From the NCBI RefSeq assembly GCF_014170375.1, contig NZ_LZZW01000031.1:62001-126000 (forward strand): a stretch of DNA of 64,000 nucleotides, read 5' to 3'. The number at the start of each line of letters is the position of its first letter. Positions within the stretch are counted from its first letter, which is position 1. The translations under genes were made by a program, and so were the position numbers. The stretch is from Variovorax sp. UMC13. GTDB taxonomy: Bacteria; Pseudomonadota; Gammaproteobacteria; Burkholderiales; Burkholderiaceae_C. Of this stretch, positions 27,243-35,099 are shown piece by piece. The notes under the pieces were generated by a model. The model did not search any database. It saw nothing but the letters and a program-made list of their open reading frames with translations, and was not told the origin of the DNA.

Positions 27243-27722
27243 TCAGTGCTTGTGGCCGCCCTGGGCATCGTGGCCAGCCGGCTGGGCGCTGGCGTTGAGC
27301 GCACGCACGGGAGCCTTCACTTCGACCGATTCGCGCTTGCCGTCCGGGCCCTCGATGACGAGGGTCAGAGGCACCGTGTCGCCTTCCTTCACCTGCTGCT
27401 TCAGGTCCATCAGCATCACGTGGTAGCCGCCGGGCTTGAGTTCCACGGTCTTGCCTGCGGGCAGCTCGACGGCCGGCACCTGGCGCATCTTCATCACGTT
27501 GTCCTGCATGGCCATCTCGTGGACCTCGACGGCGGGCGTAAGCGGCGAGCTGGCCGAGACCAGCTTGCTATTCTTGGTTGCCTTCAACTGCATGAAGGCG
27601 CCGGTGGCTTTCTGTTGCGGTACGGTGGCGCGCACCCAGGCATCTTTGACGGTGACTTGCGCCTGGGCGGTGGCCGCGAGCAGCGAGGCGGCGACGATGG
27701 CTGTGCGGATGACGAGTTTCAT
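27243..27722 (-). CDS. Periplasmic copper chaperone PCu(A)C
   Basis: 159 residues. A signal peptide ends at TAQA (about residue 21). The mature domain has the PCuAC metal-site pattern: a His-Glu-Met (VHEMAMQDNVMKMR, then a later PGGYHVMLMDL), a H(M)X10MX21HXM arrangement used for Cu(I). The tail is His-rich (AGHDAQGGHKH). These proteins deliver copper to cytochrome oxidase together with SCO proteins, and the SCO gene fragment lies directly upstream on the same strand. Confidence 0.92.
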   Translation of the reverse strand: MKLVIRTAIVAASLLAATAQAQVTVKDAWVRATVPQQKATGAFMQLKATKNSKLVSASSPLTPAVEVHEMAMQDNVMKMRQVPAVELPAGKTVELKPGGYHVMLMDLKQQVKEGDTVPLTLVIEGPDGKRESVEVKAPVRALNASAQPAGHDAQGGHKH

Positions 27723-27748
27723 GGTGTTCTCCTTGAGGGGATAGAGGG

Positions 27749-28267
27749 TCAGGCAGGGTTCAAGAGCTTGCGGATGTCGTCCGCATAGTCTTGGGCGGGT
27801 TGCTCATGGCGCAGGGCCAAGCGCAGCTTTCCTAGCGGGTCGTAGACGTAGCTGAGCGATGTGTGGTCCATGGTGTAGGACGATCCCGTCGGCATTTTCT
27901 TGTAGTAGACCTTGAAGTCCTTGGCGATCTGTGCGGTGCGTTCCAGGTCGCCGTACAGACCGATAAAGCTGGGGTCGAATGCAGCCGTGTAGGCTTTGAG
28001 CACCTCGGGCGTGTCGCGCTCGGGATCGACCGTGACGAACAGTGTCTGGAAGCGCTCGCCGTCGGGGCCGAGAAGCCGCTTGACCTCGGCCGCCCGCGCC
28101 AGGGCCGTCGGGCAGACATCTGGGCACTGAGTGAAGCCGAAGAAGACCAGGATGGCCTTGCCTCGGAAGTCCGCCAGCGTGCGCTCATTGCCATCCGGGT
28201 CGGAGAGCCGGATGTCCGTGGCATAGGTTGCACCGGTCAGATCGACACCTTTGTACGTGGGGACGTC
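27749..28267 (-). pseudogene. SCO1/SenC copper chaperone, 5'-truncated
   Basis: Read on the minus strand, the frame contains a near-complete SCO domain: KGVDLTGATYATDIRL, FGFTQCPDVCPTAL with the CxxxC copper ligands, TVDPERDTPEVL, and DHTSLSYVYD with the conserved His. But the sequence starts right after an in-frame TGA (28268-28270), with no signal peptide, lipobox or plausible start codon before the domain. The first usable starts lie inside it (for example the GTG at 28003). Some 20-40 N-terminal codons appear to have been cut off by recombination with the phosphite cassette. Confidence 0.8.
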
Positions 28268-28355
28268 TCAGGCCTGTTTGACTGACAGCATGGCTGCTAA
28301 CGATAGGCTTGGCATGAATGATCCACTCGGGCCCTGTCGCCAAGTTCGTGAATCT

Positions 28356-29243
28356 TTAGGCCAGGCCTCTTCTCACCTCTTTTGCCAAGTCGAAAATCGT
28401 TGCTATCAGCGGAGCGTTCTGTCGTTCGCGACGACAGATGAAGTCGACGTGGGTGGCCATTGCTGTATCCAGAATCTTCAGCTTCACAAGACGCGGATCT
28501 GGAACATAGGCTGTCTCGGCAACGACGCCTAGTCCTATTCCTTGTGCGACTGCCTCGCGGACAGCCTCCCGGCTTCCCATCTCCAGCGCAACCTGGATGT
28601 TGATATTGCGGGCAATTAGCTCGCTCTCGAAGACTCTTCTTGTCGTTGAACCTTCCTCACGTATGACGAAGCGCTGGCTCTGAAGGTCCTTGAGCACTAT
28701 CTCACCGCACCGGGCTAGGGCGTGCTCTCGGTTCGCAAAGACCACCAGGCGCTGTGACCTGTATGGCATGCAATGGAGTTCGGGGTGCTCGGCGTGATTG
28801 AGGACCACGCCGACATCACCCTGGTAGTCGAGGAGCTTTTCCGTGATTGAGCGGGAGTCGCCTACACGGACAGAGACCTCGACCTGGGGATGGCGGCTCC
28901 CGAAGGCCTTCAGAACAGGGACTACGTTGTACGGGCCGATCGCGTGAATCACAAGACGCCCGACGAATCGGTTTTTGGCTGCTGCCAAAAGGGCGTGCGC
29001 ATCTTCCTCGCCGCTGAATGCCCGCCGCGTGTAGTCCAGCAGAGTCCTGCCAAAGGTAGTCAGCTCAAGCCGGCGGCCTTGACGAAGAAAAAGCTCCACG
29101 CCGTACTCATTCTCCAGGCGCTGAATATGCGCTGAGATGGTGGGCTGCTGTAGATCAAGCAGCTTCGCAGCAGCAGTCATGCTTCCGGCCCTTGCCGTCG
29201 CATCAAAGGCTTTCAAAGCCGCAAGTAGCGTGAGTCCAGACAT
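28356..29243 (-). CDS. ptxE: LysR-family regulator of the phosphite cassette (PtxE-like)
   Basis: 295 residues. Winged helix at 1-62 (LTLLAALKAFDATARAGSM, then LQQPTISAHIQRLENEYG), then a substrate-binding domain. It resembles LysR regulators tied to phosphonate or phosphite use (family recollection). It is divergent from ptxA with a 171-bp gap holding inverted repeats. In the classical Pseudomonas stutzeri ptxABCDE operon the regulator follows ptxD, so the divergent placement here is different. The gene name rests on context. Confidence 0.75.
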   Translation of the reverse strand: MSGLTLLAALKAFDATARAGSMTAAAKLLDLQQPTISAHIQRLENEYGVELFLRQGRRLELTTFGRTLLDYTRRAFSGEEDAHALLAAAKNRFVGRLVIHAIGPYNVVPVLKAFGSRHPQVEVSVRVGDSRSITEKLLDYQGDVGVVLNHAEHPELHCMPYRSQRLVVFANREHALARCGEIVLKDLQSQRFVIREEGSTTRRVFESELIARNINIQVALEMGSREAVREAVAQGIGLGVVAETAYVPDPRLVKLKILDTAMATHVDFICRRERQNAPLIATIFDLAKEVRRGLA

Positions 29244-29250
29244 AGGTGTT

Positions 29251-29278
29251 ATCTATAGATACCCCTATTTTTCGGGGT
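29251..29278. promoter_or_regulatory. Candidate LysR operator between ptxE and ptxA
   Basis: Overlapping inverted repeats: the perfect palindrome ATCTATAGAT (29251-29260), ATAG-N6-CTAT (29255-29268), and ACCCC-N8-GGGGT (29261-29278). They start 7 bp before the regulator's start codon and lie about 140 bp before ptxA, as expected for an autoregulatory LysR site. No footprint is implied. Confidence 0.4.
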
Positions 29279-29414
29279 GCAAGTTTCATATTGATGACAC
29301 GTTCCACGAACAAACTGCACGCATGCCTAGCCGTATCGAACTTCTTTCTGCGGCAAATGTGCGTCATAAGCGCTCTCGCGCTGCTCGCAGGCAGAAACTT
29401 GCAAAGGTAACAAC

Positions 29415-30254
29415 ATGAAGTTGGAGAAGGACCGAGACGTTCTGAGTCTCAAGGGAGTTTCCGTCCGCTACGTTGACTCGACCGTGGCCTTGCACCCGAC
29501 GAGTCTGGATGTGAAGCAGGGAGAGTTTTTGGTGCTTCTGGGCGCCTCGGGCGCAGGGAAGTCCACCTTGTTACGAAGCATCAATGGACTGGTGCTGCCC
29601 ACAAAAGGCGAGGTATCGATACCTGGCCTGGCAGGTGGGGTAGTCAACGCAAAGACGCTGAGAGAGCACCGCAAGCGCTGTGGGATGGTTTTCCAGCAGC
29701 ATCATCTGATTGGACGTCAGTCGGTCCTCAGGAATGTTCTGATGGGAAAGCTCGGTGACAGGGGTGCATTCGCTTCGCTATGGCCGTGGAGCAAGAAGGA
29801 CAAGCTGGAGGCGCTCACAGTGATTGAGCGTGTCGGGCTGCTCGAAAAGGCGCTCTCCCGGGCTGATGCCTTGTCTGGGGGGCAGCAGCAGCGCGTAGGC
29901 ATAGCTAGGGCGCTAATACAGAAGCCACGAATCCTGCTGGCCGATGAGCCTGTTGCCAGCCTGGACCCGGCAACCGCACATAGCGTGCTCACCTTGTTGC
30001 ATGAGATCTGCAAAAAGGACCACCTCACCGCAATCGTGAGTCTTCACCAGGTGGAGCTCGCGCGCTCGTTTGCAGACCGAATCATTGGGCTCCGCCAGGG
30101 AGCTGTTGTATTCGAGGGTAGGGCAGAGCAGCTGAGTCCTGATGTTGCGCGGAACCTCTATGCAAAGCAGTCCAACGCTTCCAACACGAGTGCGTCCACT
30201 GATAGCCCCCGAACTCTTCAATCCAGTCAAACCAAGGAGCTCTTGCCATGCTGA
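29415..30254 (+). CDS. ptxA: Phosphite/phosphonate ABC transporter ATP-binding protein
   Basis: 279 residues. Walker A GASGAGKST (43-51), signature LSGGQQQR, Walker B ILLADEP and the switch His in SLHQ. It belongs to the PhnC/PtxA group that energises uptake of phosphonates and phosphite. Its stop region overlaps the start of the binding-protein gene, and the permease and phosphite dehydrogenase follow in order, which favours PtxA over PhnC. Confidence 0.88.
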   Translation: MKLEKDRDVLSLKGVSVRYVDSTVALHPTSLDVKQGEFLVLLGASGAGKSTLLRSINGLVLPTKGEVSIPGLAGGVVNAKTLREHRKRCGMVFQQHHLIGRQSVLRNVLMGKLGDRGAFASLWPWSKKDKLEALTVIERVGLLEKALSRADALSGGQQQRVGIARALIQKPRILLADEPVASLDPATAHSVLTLLHEICKKDHLTAIVSLHQVELARSFADRIIGLRQGAVVFEGRAEQLSPDVARNLYAKQSNASNTSASTDSPRTLQSSQTKELLPC

Positions 30255-31126
30255 ATCGCCGTAACTTCTCTCTTGTTGTCAGCGCAGCTTCTTTTGCTGC
30301 ACTCCTTCCTCTGTGGGCTCATGCGCAGGGAAAGGATCCATCAAAGCTTCGTGTCGCCCTTCTTCCAGATGAGAACGCTGCCAGCATCATCCAGAACGCG
30401 CAGCCTCTTAAGCGCTATCTTGAACAGCAGCTCAAGAAGGATGTTGAGATTGTGGTGACTACCGATTACTCCTCGATGATCGAGGCAATGCGGTTCGGTC
30501 GGATTGAGGTAGCGTACTTTGGACCGTTTTCGTACGTTTTGGCCAAATCTAAGGCGTCCGGGATTGAGCCCTTTGCGGTGGGCGTTGAACGTGGGTCGCC
30601 CACATACCAGTCGGTCCTCATCGCAACGGCCGGAGGGCCGGTGAAAACGCTTGAAGACGTGCGCGGCAAGCCCTTCGGATTTGGCGACCAGGCGTCCACA
30701 TCAAGCCACCTTGCACCACGTGCACACCTGCTCAAGAAGTACAAGCTTGATGGTGAGAAGGACTATCGGCCAGTTCACCTTGGGGCACATGACGCGGTCG
30801 CACGTGCGGTGCAGTCGGGTCAGATTCCAGCCGGGGCTCTGTCCAAGCCGATTCTGGACAACCTCATCGCTCGAGGAAGCATTGATGCCACGAAGATTGT
30901 TCAGCTTGACCTTTCTGCTCCCATTCCAAACTATCCGGTCGTCATGCAGGGGGACCTCAAGCCTGAGCTCAAAGCTGCCATCCGCTCTGCCTTTCTGGAC
31001 ATGAAGGATGCTGAGGTGCTCAAGGCGTTTCGTGTCCAGGCGTTTGCCGCCACTGATGACGCTGCATATGACGTCCTTAGGGATACCGCAACCATCCTGA
31101 AGCTTGATTTGGGCCGTATGCAATGA
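30248..31126 (+). CDS. ptxB: Phosphite/phosphonate ABC transporter substrate-binding protein
   Basis: 292 residues. The N-terminus (NRRNFSLVV then a hydrophobic stretch and AHA at about 26) looks like a twin-arginine-type or Sec signal peptide. The PhnD-like fold has LRVALLPDENA, the EAMRFGRIEVAYFGPFSYV segment and FGFGDQASTSSHL, where the Ser/Thr cluster contacts the phosphorus oxyanion in this family. It overlaps ptxA by 7 bp and ptxC by 4 bp. Confidence 0.9.
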   Translation: MLNRRNFSLVVSAASFAALLPLWAHAQGKDPSKLRVALLPDENAASIIQNAQPLKRYLEQQLKKDVEIVVTTDYSSMIEAMRFGRIEVAYFGPFSYVLAKSKASGIEPFAVGVERGSPTYQSVLIATAGGPVKTLEDVRGKPFGFGDQASTSSHLAPRAHLLKKYKLDGEKDYRPVHLGAHDAVARAVQSGQIPAGALSKPILDNLIARGSIDATKIVQLDLSAPIPNYPVVMQGDLKPELKAAIRSAFLDMKDAEVLKAFRVQAFAATDDAAYDVLRDTATILKLDLGRMQ

Positions 31127-31923
31127 CCTCGGCTGCATTCGAGAACATCATCAGTCGCGACAAGCGGGAGCAGTTCATTGGACTGCGCAATACAGCGTTC
31201 GTCCTTCTGGTTTGCCTTGTAGCCCTGTACGTCACGGGGTTCTTCGATGCACAGCGGTTCATCGAAGGCGCCCCGGCTGTCAAGCAGCTCTCATCTGAGA
31301 TGGTCCCTCCCAACTTCGACCGCTGGGAGCACTGGGTCATCCCGCTGAGGGACACCTTGGCGATGTCGATTGCCGGCACAGCACTGACTATCGTGCTTTC
31401 ACTTCCGCTGGCGCTCCTGGCGGCTCCAAACACCACCCCCAATCCTTTGGTGGGAAGAGTGGCCAGAGTCATCCTGGCGGCATTCCGGTCCGTGCCAGAA
31501 ATCATTCTTGGCATTCTGTTCGTGGCAGCCGTAGGGTTTGGTGCTCTACCTGGGGTGCTCGCACTAGCGTTGCATTCCACGGGAATGGTCGCAAAGTTTT
31601 ACGCGGAAGCCATTGAGCACGTGGATCCGAAGCCACTTGAAGCAGCTGCTGCGGTAGGCGCAAGCCGCTTTCAGGTCATCTCGCATGCCGTTATCCCCCA
31701 AGTCCTTCCACAGTTGGCAGACATAACCATCTATCGCTGGGAGTACCACTTCAGGGCCTCCGCAGTACTTGGCATTGTCGGTGCAGGTGGCATCGGCTTC
31801 GAGTTGATGGCAGCACTTCGCCTTGTCAAGTATGACGAGGTCTCAGCCATCCTTCTGTCGATTCTTGCCTGTGTCCTCGTGGTTGACAGCATTGGATCGA
31901 TGCTGCGAAAGCGTCTCAAGTAA
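31123..31923 (+). CDS. ptxC: Phosphite/phosphonate ABC transporter permease
   Basis: 266 residues with six predicted helices and the EAA loop (LEAAAAVGASRFQVISHAVIP) that docks to the ATPase. It is a PhnE/PtxC-type permease. The N-terminal 80 residues form a helix plus a periplasmic segment, as in the family. The stop is 8 bp before ptxD. Confidence 0.92.
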   Translation: MTSAAFENIISRDKREQFIGLRNTAFVLLVCLVALYVTGFFDAQRFIEGAPAVKQLSSEMVPPNFDRWEHWVIPLRDTLAMSIAGTALTIVLSLPLALLAAPNTTPNPLVGRVARVILAAFRSVPEIILGILFVAAVGFGALPGVLALALHSTGMVAKFYAEAIEHVDPKPLEAAAAVGASRFQVISHAVIPQVLPQLADITIYRWEYHFRASAVLGIVGAGGIGFELMAALRLVKYDEVSAILLSILACVLVVDSIGSMLRKRLK

Positions 31924-31931
31924 ATCGAAAA

Positions 31932-32915
31932 ATGAATCATCGGAAAATCGTCGTAACGCAGCCAGTTCATGAAGAGGTTCTAAGGAAGCTCCAGGCTGAG
32001 GGTGAGGTCATCATGAATCCAGGGCCTGACCCCTGGAGCCCCAGCCAGCTCAGGGAGTACCTCGTGGATGCTGATGCCATGATGGCCTTCATGACAGACA
32101 GTGTGACCAAAGAGTCGCTGCTGAACGCTCCCAGGCTCAAGACCATCTCCTGTGCACTCAAGGGGTACGACAACTTCGACCTGAGGGCTTGCGCACAAGC
32201 CGGGGTGAGCGTCACCTTTGTTCCTGACCTCCTCACAGAGCCCACAGCCGAGCTGGCCATCGGATTGGCTATTGCTGCTGGCAGGAACGTGCTTCAGGGT
32301 GACGCCGCTACAAGAGCAGGCTACTCTGGGTGGAGGCCAGCTCTATACGGAACCGGGCTTCATGGGTCGGTGGCCAGCGTGATCGGTCTCGGAAAAGTTG
32401 GGCAGGCCATATTGGCGCGACTCGCGGGCTTTGGCTGCGCGCGGCTGCTTGGTGTAGACCCAAGTGTGCGTCTAGATCAGGTCGAACTGGTCACGCTTGA
32501 TGAGGCTGTCAGCACATCGGACTATGTGTTCCTGGCAGTGCCTCTTGTTAGCGATACGCGCCACCTGGTTGACTCCAGGATGCTTCAACTATCGAAAAAG
32601 GGCCAGATCCTTGTAAACGTGGGTAGGGGGTCTGTGGTCGACGAAAGGGCGGTTGTCGATGCCTTGGCGAATGAGCAACTTGGCGCGTACGCCGCTGACG
32701 TCTATGAGATGGAAGATTGGCTACTTCCAGACAGACCTCGCGAAATTCATCCGGGATTGACCAACAACGCCAGAACAGTACTCACTCCCCACATCGGCTC
32801 GGCTGTGAGACGCGTACGGTTCGAAATTGAAATGCGGGCTGCTGAGAACCTAGTCCGCTCACTCAGGGGCGAGAGTTTGAGTGATGTTGCTGTCGAGGCC
32901 AGCGCGGCAGCATAG
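31932..32915 (+). CDS. ptxD: Phosphite dehydrogenase (NAD-dependent)
   Basis: 327 residues, a D-2-hydroxyacid dehydrogenase fold. The catalytic residues of P. stutzeri PtxD (Arg237, Glu266, His292) have exact-spacing equivalents at Arg232, Glu261 and His287. Lys77 (CALKGYDN), Met54, Trp134 and Tyr139 also match PtxD positions. The nucleotide motif IGLGKVG (151-157) with Asp176 at the end of the second strand predicts NAD rather than NADP. It oxidises phosphite to phosphate, letting the cell use phosphite as its phosphorus source. The three transporter genes upstream support this over a generic dehydrogenase. Confidence 0.92.
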   Translation: MNHRKIVVTQPVHEEVLRKLQAEGEVIMNPGPDPWSPSQLREYLVDADAMMAFMTDSVTKESLLNAPRLKTISCALKGYDNFDLRACAQAGVSVTFVPDLLTEPTAELAIGLAIAAGRNVLQGDAATRAGYSGWRPALYGTGLHGSVASVIGLGKVGQAILARLAGFGCARLLGVDPSVRLDQVELVTLDEAVSTSDYVFLAVPLVSDTRHLVDSRMLQLSKKGQILVNVGRGSVVDERAVVDALANEQLGAYAADVYEMEDWLLPDRPREIHPGLTNNARTVLTPHIGSAVRRVRFEIEMRAAENLVRSLRGESLSDVAVEASAAA

Positions 32916-33421
32916 GTATGGTTGCTCGGCGGTTTGCACGCCAGCTGAAATGGGCGCGGCTTCAGAGCCTATGTCCTATGGCTGGGTGCAACCTGCCCGT
33001 GTGATGCCATCCTGCTCGCCAAGGGGAAATGACTTGAGTCATCATCGAAGTGGTTTAGCGATGATGTTCTCTGCACGGCGCAGCTCATGGGGTAAGCCCA
33101 AATGGGCGCATGGCAAACACCAGATACTTCGAGGGGTCAGGCTACAACACTGATCGTTCTTGGCCTCTGATAGTGGTTTCAACCCAGGACGTTTCAGCTG
33201 AGGTCATTACATTCGGCTCGTAGTAGAGGTGACGCTGCTTTGCGAGTTCTTGGACTGCACGGCTGAACCCTAGGTCTAATACAACCGCACTGCGCAGAGT
33301 GTTGAGATGCACCGCCGAAAGTGTCTCCCTCGCCCCTTTAGGGTCTGCCTTAGAGTTCACGCAGACGACGAGGTGCGTTGTCGCCGATAGACTGCTTTGA
33401 TGCATCTCAATGAATCTAGGC
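32916..33421. other. Low-information stretch between ptxD and the IS-like end
   Basis: 506 bp with no recognised gene. The only sizeable frame is on the minus strand at 33142-33405 (87 codons); it has no family I recognise and could be a gene remnant. GC is lower than in the ICE core. I see no terminator after ptxD. The stretch ends where a 28-bp IS21-like terminus begins. Confidence 0.5.
33142..33405 (-). CDS. Hypothetical small protein or gene remnant
   Basis: 87 residues with no signal peptide or membrane helix. The C-terminal half (FSRAVQELAKQRHLYYEPN) looks like ordinary globular helix, but I recognise no family. No clear ribosome-binding site. It may be the end of a gene cut by the insertion sequences nearby. 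Confidence 0.25.
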   Translation of the reverse strand: MHQSSLSATTHLVVCVNSKADPKGARETLSAVHLNTLRSAVVLDLGFSRAVQELAKQRHLYYEPNVMTSAETSWVETTIRGQERSVL

Positions 33422-33449
33422 TGTTGATTTCCACGCAGAACTGACCCGC
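33422..33449 (+). repeat. Left 28-bp inverted repeat, IS21-family-like terminus
   Basis: Begins TGTTGATTTCCAC and ends GACCCGC. Its reverse complement matches 35072-35099 at 25 of 28 positions. The TGTTGATTT...CAGAA.TGACCC pattern is what I recall for IS21-family ends. No istA or istB gene lies between the two copies. Confidence 0.7.
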
Positions 33450-33450
33450 C

Positions 33451-35060
33451 GGGGATGCGGACAAAAACTTGGACTACCAGGGGAGGTAGTTCATGTACTC
33501 ATACGCAGACAGGATTCGTGCAGTTGCGCTTTACATCAAGCTTGGCTTGCGTGTCAGAGCCACGATTCGCCAGTTGGGGTACCCAACCAAGAACGCATTG
33601 AAAGGCTGGTATCAGCACTACCTGAAGCATCAGGATTTGCCAGCAAGCCAAGCTCCAAGAGCACCAAAATATTCGCTGCAGCAAAGGCAGGTGGCTATTG
33701 CTCATTACCTCGCCCATGATCGCTGTATTGCTGCAACGATGAGGGCTTTGGGTTATCCGGGTCGAGGAACGTTGACTGCGTGGGTTCGGCAAGACTGCCC
33801 TGACACCTGCAAATCGAGAGTAGGCAGATCTTGGCCGGCTACAAAGCCTGATGCCTTGATGTGTGAGGGCGTGGTGCAGCTGTGTGCCCGTCGATCAAGT
33901 GCACAGCAGATTGCGGACAAGTTAGGGGTGTGTAGGGGGACCTTGTACAACTGGAAAAATCAGTTGCTTGGCCCTTGTGCCCCAGCCTCAATGAAACACA
34001 GTCCAAAGCGATCGCCAGTGTTGGATGAAGCAGCACTCAGGCGCCAAGTTGAATCATTGCGCCAGGATGTTCGGCGGCTGAAGATAGAACGTGAGCTTCT
34101 CAAGCAGGCCCATGAAATCTTAAAAAATGGGGCTGACATTGATCTGCATAGGCTGGCAAACAAAGATAAGGCTGTGCTGGTTGAAGCGTTGCACGGGCAG
34201 TATGAATTGCCAGAACTGCTTTCTCTTGTTGGCCTTGCTAGAAGCTCGTATTTTTACCATCGTGCTCGGCTGAAGCTGGCTGACAAATACGTTGATTTAC
34301 GCCGAAGCATCACAGAGATCTTCGACAACAACTACCGTTGCTATGGATATCGCAGGGTGCAGGCATCTCTGCTCAAGGAGTGCACGGGCATCTCAGAGAA
34401 GGTGGTTCGTCGGCTGATGAAGCAGGAGGGGTTGATCGTGGCCAAGCCCAAACGCCGCAGATATAACTCCTACCTTGGAGAGATAGGTGCCGCCCCGCAA
34501 AACCTCATCAATCGAGACTTCCGTGCCGCTGCGCCCAATGAGAAGTGGCTCACCGACATTACTGAACTCCAGATTCCTGCTGGCAAGGTTTACCTGTCGC
34601 CAGTCATTGATTGCTTTGACGGGCTGGTGGTGAGCTGGTCGATTGGGACTCATCCCAACGCACATCTCGTCAACACAATGCTGGATGCGGCCATTGATGC
34701 TGTTCAAGGCAGCGAGAGCCGCCCTGTGATTCATTCTGATCGTGGAGCTCACTACCGCTGGCCAGGCTGGCTCTCGAGGGTCCATGATGCAAAGTTGACT
34801 CGCTCGATGTCTCGCAAAGGGTGCTCACCAGACAACGCTGCGTGCGAAGGCTTTTTTGGAAGGCTAAAGATGGAGCTGTTCTATCCCAACAACTGGCAAT
34901 CAACAACGATTGAGCAGTTCATTGAAGCTGTCGATGCGTACATTCGTTGGTACAACGAAAAACGTATCAAGGTATCTCTGGGACGTTTAAGTCCTGTGGA
35001 ATACCGGCACAAACTTGGCCTAGCCGCATAAAACCAGTCCAAGTTTTTATCCGCACCCCC
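33451..35060 (+). mobile_element. IS3-family insertion sequence
   Basis: Ends carry 26-bp imperfect inverted repeats (33451-33476 and 35035-35060, 23 of 26 matching). The core TGCGGA...TCCGCA gives the 5'-TG...CA-3' ends usual in IS3 elements if the true boundaries are 33456-35055. One transposase gene fills the element. No 3-5 bp target duplication is visible at either boundary choice, so flanking DNA has probably been rearranged since insertion. Confidence 0.85.
33493..35031 (+). CDS. IS3-family transposase, single reading frame
   Basis: 512 residues. Two N-terminal helix-turn-helix-like blocks, a leucine-rich coil (about 180-210), an HTH_21-type segment, and an rve integrase core with the DDE triad Asp355 (LTDITEL), Asp416 (HSDRG) and Glu452 (CEGFFGRLK). 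The Asp-Glu spacing of 35 residues is the classic D(35)E. Unlike most IS3 members it needs no programmed frameshift between orfA and orfB. It appears intact. Confidence 0.93.
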   Translation: MYSYADRIRAVALYIKLGLRVRATIRQLGYPTKNALKGWYQHYLKHQDLPASQAPRAPKYSLQQRQVAIAHYLAHDRCIAATMRALGYPGRGTLTAWVRQDCPDTCKSRVGRSWPATKPDALMCEGVVQLCARRSSAQQIADKLGVCRGTLYNWKNQLLGPCAPASMKHSPKRSPVLDEAALRRQVESLRQDVRRLKIERELLKQAHEILKNGADIDLHRLANKDKAVLVEALHGQYELPELLSLVGLARSSYFYHRARLKLADKYVDLRRSITEIFDNNYRCYGYRRVQASLLKECTGISEKVVRRLMKQEGLIVAKPKRRRYNSYLGEIGAAPQNLINRDFRAAAPNEKWLTDITELQIPAGKVYLSPVIDCFDGLVVSWSIGTHPNAHLVNTMLDAAIDAVQGSESRPVIHSDRGAHYRWPGWLSRVHDAKLTRSMSRKGCSPDNAACEGFFGRLKMELFYPNNWQSTTIEQFIEAVDAYIRWYNEKRIKVSLGRLSPVEYRHKLGLAA

Positions 35061-35071
35061 ACCGGGGGCTA

Positions 35072-35099
35072 GTGGGTCACTTCTGGGTGGAAATCAACA
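35072..35099 (-). repeat. Right 28-bp inverted repeat, IS21-family-like terminus
   Basis: Reads GTGGGTCACTTCTGG... to ...AAATCAACA and is the inverted partner of 33422-33449 (3 mismatches). The outer end abuts the truncated metR sequence exactly, so this repeat, not the IS3 element, marks the insertion joint in metR. Confidence 0.7.

Noticed and set aside
27832..28233. 134-codon minus-strand frame over the SCO region
   Set aside because: Arg/Ser/Thr-rich shadow; the SCO domain is in a different frame of the same strand.
33493..35031. A programmed frameshift in the IS3 transposase
   Set aside because: The gene is continuous in one frame from start to stop, including the DDE core.
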